This document shows, in pieces, positions 58,682-64,000 of a stretch of DNA of 64,000 bases. The notes beneath the pieces were generated by a model. It did no database searches and was not told the DNA's origin. It saw nothing but the letters and a program-made list of their open reading frames with translations. The stretch's first letter is position 1; every line of letters begins with the position of its first letter. Source of the stretch: Condylostoma magnum (lineage: Eukaryota; Ciliophora; Heterotrichea; Heterotrichida; Condylostomatidae). A program made the translations under genes and the position numbers. The stretch spans positions 124,001 to 188,000 of the forward strand of contig CAKKTI010000004.1 in NCBI GenBank assembly GCA_920105805.1. The letters are read 5' to 3'.

Positions 58682-59665
58682 CTACACTTTAAAAAGCTTC
58701 TTACAATAAAATCCTGTTTTGTTAGTATTGTCTCTAGATTTCCACTACAAAAGAGTTCTTTCAAGCTCTTTATCCCTATTGGAGTGATTAACTACTCTTT
58801 ATCACATTCCTACTCCAGGAGTACTTCCAAATACATTTTATGAAGATTCCAACGCTCTCATTTTAGTTTCTCTACTGTTTTTCCCTAGAACAGGTGTAAA
58901 CTTTTTTGGAGCTTATTAAGGAATAGTTAATTTTCCTTAAAAACACTATTTCTACTTTCTATTATCTTGCTGCACATTTTTGATAGAATATCCTTTGCTA
59001 ACAAGATTATATTTGAGAGAGTCAGAGGATTATGTGTGTGGAAGGCATCTTAACTACAAAGTCGCTTTTCCTGTAGATCTTCCAGTTAAATTATCTTTTT
59101 CCATTTCAGATTTTATAACATGAAATCCGTTGCACATTCGTTTAAGTGATAAATCATCAGTGGATTAATCAATTCCTTATATTTCCAGTGTTTCAACTCA
59201 AGCTGCTGAAGGGTCTGGTATTTGATTGTCTTAGCACCTTTTATAGGGACGCAAATTTTCCTTCTATTATTTCAAATTTCTTTAACTTCTGACTGATTTT
59301 ACTAAGGCAAATGGTCTTTTGCTAGTTTACATCTTTGTATTGGAGCTTGATTTTTTCATTAAAGCTTTAGGCCTATACTCTCTTATTGATTCCATTTCTC
59401 CGAAAATATACTCTCTAGGGTATCCTTAATTCTTTTACCTGAAAATTTTCTTCTTATGATGATTTTCTTCACAGTCAAATGTTTCATTTTGATTGTTTTC
59501 TTATGGAAATACTCGGAAGTTTGTATTACTTAAATCATCATTAAGTCTTTTTCTTGATGTTTTGAGTTATAAAGTTTATTAGGATTAGTTGGGAGTTAAT
59601 GAGCGCTCCGGGGTGATAGGATTAGAAGAAAAATGTTCTAGTCTTCTGAGTCTTGCTTCAGACAT
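58682..59665 (-). CDS. Basic Ser/Arg/Lys-rich protein of unknown function
   Basis: 327 residues, one frame. The N-terminus M-S-E-A-R-L-R-R-L-E-H is followed by S-S-N-P-I-T-P-E-R-S-L-T-P, an S/T-P motif-rich stretch resembling CDK/MAPK phosphorylation sites. The remainder is basic, with no domain, signal or membrane segment. It stops at TAG 58682-58684 with TAA two codons on; an earlier TGA TAA near 58,790 is an alternative end. It is divergent from PCNA with a 148-nt spacer, so S-phase co-expression is conceivable but unproven. Confidence 0.6.
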
Positions 59666-59813
59666 TTTAACGTTAAATTTATAACTATTTTTATTTTCAA
59701 AGGATTTAGTAAATATGCGTAGTTCAAAAAGAGATTAATTTTTATGCATATTTCTACTAGAATTTATTTTAAAATGTTTAGTTTCTTCCTACACCTAAAT
59801 ATATCTTATAAAA

Positions 59814-60575
59814 ATGTTCGAGTGCAGATTAGATTAAACTGTAGTGTTTAAGAAAATTATTGAGGCTTTGAAAGATTTAGTAACAGATGTCAATTTAGAA
59901 TGTACTCAAGAAGGAATTTCTTTATAAGCCATGGACTCATCTCATGTAGCATTAGTAACATTATTTCTGAGAGCTGATTCATTCCAATAATACAGCTGCT
60001 AAGCTGCTATAAACTTAGGAGTGTCAATGGCTAATCTAGCAAAGGTAATAAAATGTGCGGAAAACAATGACATTATGATGCTAAGATCGGCGGGTGAATC
60101 TAGCTAGCTTTAAATCATATTCGAGAACACATAAGACGATAAAGTGAGTGAGTTTAGTCTTAACCTTTTGCATCTAGATACTGAGCATCTAACAATTCCC
60201 GAGTAATAATACCAGGCGGTAGCTACAGTGCTAAGTTCCGAGCTTGCTAGGATCTGTAGAGAATTGAGTAATATGAGTGATACAATAAATATTGATATTA
60301 ATTAAACTAGAATCCAGTTCTCAGTAACTGGAGATATAGGAGGAGGTGCTATTACTTTAAAACACAGGGATGCTGGAGGGAATTGCCAATTAGTTGTATA
60401 AGAAAGTACTAGTTGCTCATATGGATTAAGGTATCTGAATTTGTTTTGTAAGGCTTCATCATTAGGAAACTAAGTTACACTATCACTATCAAGTGAACTA
60501 CCTTTAGTTATGTACTTTGACTTTGATATAGGAGAAATAAAGTATTATCTAGCACCTAAAGTTAGTGATGATTAG
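59814..60575 (+). CDS. PCNA: Proliferating cell nuclear antigen (sliding clamp)
   Basis: 253 residues (human 261). It starts M-F-E-C-R-L-D-Q. Typical segments are L-E-C-T-Q-E-G-I-S-L-Q-A-M-D-S-S-H-V-A-L, L-A-K-V-I-K-C-A, the interdomain connector region L-D-T-E-H-L-T-I-P-E, and the C-terminal L-K/Y-Y-L-A-P-K-V. It forms the trimeric DNA clamp for replication and repair. The expected end after A-P-K-V-S-D-D is met by TAG 60573-60575, while TAA/TAG codons inside the protein are Gln. This is independent support for the dual use of TAG. The next ATG is 72 nt downstream. Confidence 0.97.
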
Positions 60576-60647
60576 TTAAATAATTCAATATGGCAAAAAC
60601 TTTATTTGGGTAATAGGAGATTTATCATTACTTGAAGTTTGTATAGA

Positions 60648-61345
60648 ATGAATAAAAAGAGACAAAGTACTTAAATTTCAATAATGTCTTATATGGCAAA
60701 ACTTCATTAATCTAAGTAAAAGCCAGTCATGTAAGTAATACAGGTTTAAGAAAAGGCTTTATATACAGGATCTTCTGTAATTAGATAAGAACCATTTTAG
60801 AATAAAGAGTAACATGTAATATAAGTTTTCTAAAGTTCGTCAAATAACTAAAATACAATTAGTTTTTTCAATAAGACTAGCTTTATCTATAGAGTTAAAA
60901 GCTTGAGAGTAAATAAATCTTATATAAAAAGACGAGGATAATATTTTGAATTAGGAATCCGATCTCCTAAAATCACTACATCGTATAGCTTTAAATTATT
61001 AAAGGAGACTAAGTTTCTATATTATGCTATAGACAATAAGAAATACCAACTTAAATAAATCAATTTAGTTTTTATTTTATAACAGATTAAATTGATTGAA
61101 ATGGATCCTTGAATGAAAAGGTTTATCATAATATTACTATAACATAACCCAAGGTTGTTTAATAGCTTATTGGAGTTTTCTCTGATTAGGAAGTTGAGTA
61201 TGAATTATCTTACAGTAAAATCAGTATTAAATTTGTCCTAATCAATGCTTTGATAAAGGAGTTTGTACATTAATTTACTAGCGAGCATCTAATGAACAGA
61301 ATAAAAGATATGCGGAACCTGAAGGAATATCAAAAGAAAATATAA
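60648..61345 (+). CDS. Protein of unknown function with an apparent one-base frameshift
   Basis: From ATG 60648 a frame with good composition (M-N-K-K-R-Q-S-T, then R-R-G-Q-Y-F-E-L-G-I-R-S-P) runs to about 61,070. Beyond about 61,085 the coding-like sequence lies in the -1 frame (D-W-N-G-S-L-N-E-K-V-Y-H-N, then D-M-R-N-L-K-E-Y-Q-K-K) up to TAA 61343-61345. A t5 run sits at the switch, so a missing base in a homopolymer is the simplest explanation. A 20-nt GT...AG segment at about 61,013-61,032 could also restore the frame but is longer than the usual heterotrich intron. No domain recognised. Two overlapping genes cannot be excluded. Confidence 0.45.
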
Positions 61346-61620
61346 ACATGTATTTTCCTAAGATTTCGTTAGAAAGGTAGAAAATGTTTATTCTATTTGT
61401 CTTTATAACTTTTAACCAGACTCAATAGTACCATATAAGTATGTTTGCCATTCAAACTGAATAGATTAGGAGAAATGGACAATCACCCAAGCTTATTTTA
61501 GCGAGTTTTATAATAATCTGACAGACAAACGATAAGAAGGCAACATTTCTCCTTTTCAGACACTAATGAATAAATTTTAGGATCAGCCGCTATTTGTTCG
61601 AAATTCTTATAAAAATAAAT
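61346..61620. other. Unresolved stretch before the phosphatase gene
   Basis: About 275 nt in which several frames on both strands give passable peptides, none with a recognisable domain. It presumably includes the 3' end of the preceding gene and the phosphatase promoter. With an all-sense code I cannot tell which frame, if any, is used. Confidence 0.35.
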
Positions 61621-62958
61621 ATGTCTGTTTTACTTTTTACACTAGTTCTTTAAGGAGCAATAGCTTGGTGGAATTTTAGCCCTGAGCAACTTAGGCTGTC
61701 TTACTCAGATGATGATACAAGTATGGTGATTACCTGGTCCACATAATGATATACACAGGGGTAATAGGTCTAATGAATGCCTAGTGCTTTAGATGAAGGT
61801 ATGGGATTTGAATACAGCCAATAAGCACAATATAAGTGGTTTTATAATGATAATACAGATACATCCTCTAGAGTTATTAATGTTTATCATGCCAAGATGA
61901 CTTATTTACAACCTGGCAAGAAATATAAGTACAGGGTCGGCAACTTCATATTTGGATGGAGTGAAATATACGAATTTACAGCAAAAAGAGACTTTACTAA
62001 TGATTTTCCTCGGTTTATTGTCTTTGGAGATTTAGGTTATAATGAATAAGCTAAAGCAACCGTTTAGTCTTTTGCAAAAGACATGGAAAAGAATCATTAT
62101 GATGCAATTTTACATTTAGGAGATGCGGCTTATGATCTCAATAGTGATTAAGGATATCTTGGGGATTCGTTTTTATAGTAACTACAACCTGTAATAGCAA
62201 GAGTCCCTTATATGTTTATATAGGGAAATCACGAAGGCCCTGCTCGTCAAACAACTGAGCACTTTACAAAACGCTTTAATATGCCTGGCAACTCAGAAAA
62301 CTTTTATTATTCAATAAGCTTTGGAGATATTCACTTTATATCCTTTAGTACAGAGCTACCCGTATTCCCGTCTCACTAAGATTATCCAATGACTAATATG
62401 AAGCAAAGGTAAGCAGAGTTTATTAAAAGTGATGCAATTACTAATAGTAGATACCCCTGAATAGTGGCTCTAGCTCACAGACCAATGTATTGCTCTCGAA
62501 GGCCTTCTTTAGAAGAATTAGGGGTAGATTTAAATGCATAAGAACCTGAAAAAGATTGTTTAGAAGATGCAGAATTGATTAGAAGTGAATTTGAAGATTT
62601 GCTTTATGAGGGAAATGTTGATCTTGCCCTGTTTGGGCATGTTCATGCATACGAAAGATTAGCTCCTATATACAGAAATTAAGTTATCGAGTCTGAGATT
62701 GATGAGGATCATTTGCATTTAAATCCTAGAGCTCCCGTTTAAATTATTGCTGGAATAGCAGGGCAATAAGAGTCCTATAATCCTGTAATTGGAGAGTTTT
62801 TAGAAGCTACTAGAGGATATACCATGAATCTAGGGTATGGACATCTAATTGCTTATAATTCAACACATTTGTATTGGGAGTAAGTAAAAGATAGAGATTT
62901 TGAAATTTAAGACTATGTTTGGATAGTCAAATCTAAAAAGTAAGAGAGTTATTTGTAA
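61621..62958 (+). CDS. Purple acid phosphatase (metallophosphoesterase)
   Basis: About 445 residues with a signal peptide (M-S-V-L-L-F-T-L-V-L-Q-G-A-I-A). An N-terminal fibronectin-III-like domain (residues about 20-125; L-Q-P-G-K-K-Y-K-Y-R-V-G) precedes the metal centre. All ligand motifs are present: G-D-L-G-Y, L-G-D-A-A-Y, G-N-H-E, A-L-A-H-R-P, and G-H-V-H-A-Y-E-R. It should be a secreted or lysosomal Fe-Zn/Fe-Mn enzyme releasing phosphate at acid pH. The end is unclear among TAA 62941, 62956, 62959 and 62965; the tandem TAA TAA at 62956-62961 is favoured. Confidence 0.92.
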
Positions 62959-63095
62959 TAAATTTAAATGTTTACCATTAGTGATCTTGCTTACTCACCT
63001 ACGGTTAAAAACTAAAAATATACCGAATTTCTCTACTTTAGGGTAGATTCCTTTATTGTCTAATTTTTCAATAATTATTTCTTTTACTAATTTTC

Positions 63096-63561
63096 TTAAT
63101 GACACACTACTTCAGTCATCATTGAAGCAAGGATTGCTAAATCAATGAATCCCAAAGCCATGGCCCTTACATAATCCCTGATAATTCAGCATTATGATCA
63201 GTATCAAAATAATCATTAGAAGCTTCCAATACCATAATTCCTAAAATTGCGCAGCTTATTAAACTGCTTACTTTTTATCCACATCGGCTATACAGCTAAA
63301 CTTCATATAACGATTTAATATCTTCATTATTTCAATCAATTGTAAATCTGGTGTTTACTAGATATGTACATTTGTTTTTGTTATAAATCCCAGAGCGGTC
63401 TATAAATAACAATTTATCATATTTGTAAGTTCCAATAGCTATTACTTTCTCACAGTCTAAATCAGATATTTTAGGATAAACAAGTGGGAAAGGAGCTATG
63501 GGATTGTCAGATTAGCAGTTAGGTAATCTGATATATGAAGCACTGGCGTAATTTTATACAT
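63096..63561 (-). CDS. Membrane protein of unknown function, incomplete or frameshifted
   Basis: The best-looking minus frame contains L-V-Y-P-K-I-S-D-L-D-C-E-K-V-I-A-I-G-T, then I-D-R-S-G-I-Y-N-K-N-K-C and a hydrophobic helix (L-I-S-C-A-I-L-G-I-M-V-L). Near 63,165 the likely continuation moves to the -1 frame (Y-V-R-A-M-A-L-G-F-I-D-L-A-I-L-A) and ends at TAA 63096-63098. No in-frame ATG begins it; the only nearby ATG (63561-63559) is again one base out of frame and overlaps the start of the plus-strand gene. It may be an error-affected or real broken gene. Two hydrophobic segments suggest a membrane protein. Confidence 0.4.
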
Positions 63562-63929
63562 GCTTTTATCTGGAGTCAATGATACTGAAATCCTAGATAA
63601 AGTTAAATGGGAGTTTGAGGGCTGTTTTGATGATTACAGATATTCTAATTATAAGTATTCCTGGTTTAATGAGTTGAATAATCAGGGAATTAAGATATAA
63701 CAAGAATTTAAGCTTGCAAAGGGGGAATTATCCAAGATGCAGCGTATATACTGGTAAAGTTTATATCTTAGTAAGATTTATAAGGAAAAACATTTACAGA
63801 GCTAGAAGCTGGGTGTCCAGTATCGTGGTAGCAGGACTAGGAGCAGAGGCAACCATTACTAATATTGGCCCTACTTTACAGTTAACAAGGGCTAATGCTG
63901 AGATTAAATTTCTTTCATTTCGTATATAA
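63560..63929 (+). CDS. Small protein of unknown function with a candidate 16-nt intron
   Basis: The first part from ATG 63560 reads hydrophilic and aromatic (K-V-K-W-E-F-E-G-C-F-D-D-Y, then E-F-K-L-A-K-G-E). The second part is clearly coding in another frame (R-A-R-S-W-V-S-S-I-V-V-A-G-L-G-A-E-A, ending F-L-S-F-R-I). Removing gtatatactggtaaag (63744-63759; 16 nt, GT...AG) joins the two frames exactly, giving 117 residues. 15-16-nt introns are characteristic of heterotrichs. The family is not recognised. TAA 63927-63929 is the likely stop, but the next ATG follows in the same frame after only 15 nt. Confidence 0.5.
63744..63759 (+). other. Candidate 16-nt intron
   Basis: Sequence gtatatactggtaaag has GT and AG borders. 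Its removal fuses two coding-looking frames. The length agrees with heterotrich introns known to be 15-16 nt. No other intron was needed in the window. Confidence 0.5.
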
Positions 63930-63944
63930 TTTCCTAAATAAATA

Positions 63945-64000
63945 ATGTCAGAGAAAGTTGAAGCTTTAATATTAGTTTTATCTTTATCAGTAACTTTTAT
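63945..64000 (+). CDS. Start of a further gene cut by the window end
   Basis: ATG 63945 opens M-S-E-K-V-E-A-L-I-L-V-L-S-L-S-V-T-F, a hydrophobic start that could be a signal or membrane segment. It may instead be a continuation of the preceding gene, which shares its frame. Confidence 0.35.
   Translation, partial: MSEKVEALILVLSLSVTF

Noticed and set aside
61013-61032. 20-nt intron in the gene at 60,648
   Set aside because: It would restore the frame but exceeds the 15-16 nt expected, and a missing T in the nearby t5 run explains the shift more simply.
63562-63900. Hydrophobic minus frame continuing upstream of the membrane protein
   Set aside because: It looks like the antisense image of the hydrophilic plus-strand gene and shows no conserved feature of its own.

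Overview
The window looks like a gene-dense stretch of somatic (macronuclear) DNA from a heterotrich ciliate of the Condylostoma type. The main evidence is the genetic code. Inside conserved proteins TAA and TAG stand for glutamine and TGA for tryptophan, yet all three also end genes. Examples are TAG in RPS4 and PCNA, TGA in a CFAP141-like gene and TAA in a RanGAP gene. This matches NCBI translation table 28. A karyorelict code with TGA as the only stop fits worse, because RPS4 and PCNA end exactly at TAG. A conventional reading breaks almost every gene, so most long conventional ORFs here are shadows. DNA is AT-rich, genes lie on both strands, and gaps are usually 15-80 nt. Almost no introns are needed (one 16-nt candidate at the right end). 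I saw no rRNA, tRNA, CRISPR array, transposon or virus-like element.

Layout. 1-13,974: EF-hand protein, four-domain Ca2+ channel, cyclic-nucleotide-gated K+ channel with a zinc knuckle, FAD oxidoreductase abutting a BRCA2 homologue, and unknowns. 14,230-22,232: kinesin with an F-box, CBM20-TPS-TPP protein, RPS4, WD40 protein. 22,982-30,415: FYVE coiled-coil protein, LRR protein, insulysin-like protease and RanGAP1 from one tiny divergent promoter. 30,477-42,955: Dopey, a membrane protein, an SDR-fold protein, a GLTP-like protein, a RING/C1-like zinc-finger protein, a Bax-inhibitor/Lifeguard protein, a glycosylated membrane protein and a VOC protein. 42,999-50,967: GLFG nucleoporin, degenerate kinase, 14-3-3, CDPK, PUB-MORN5 fusion, CFAP141, F-box protein. 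51,024-64,000: coiled-coil GAS2-like protein, SABATH-type methyltransferase, ankyrin-SAM protein, a Glu/Gln repeat protein broken by an assembly gap, PCNA, purple acid phosphatase and several unknowns.

Themes. Several genes fit a ciliated, excitable cell: voltage-gated Ca2+ and K+ channels, CDPK, EF-hand proteins, MORN5 and CFAP141. Others are core eukaryotic genes: RPS4, PCNA, BRCA2, RanGAP1, nucleoporin. The window is rich in unusual domain pairings. It also has extreme promoter compactness, with start codons as close as 11 nt on opposite strands. Three genes show apparent one-base deletions, which may be assembly errors. Because every codon can be sense, stops and starts were inferred from conservation, neighbour spacing and tandem stops; gene ends are often uncertain by a few codons.
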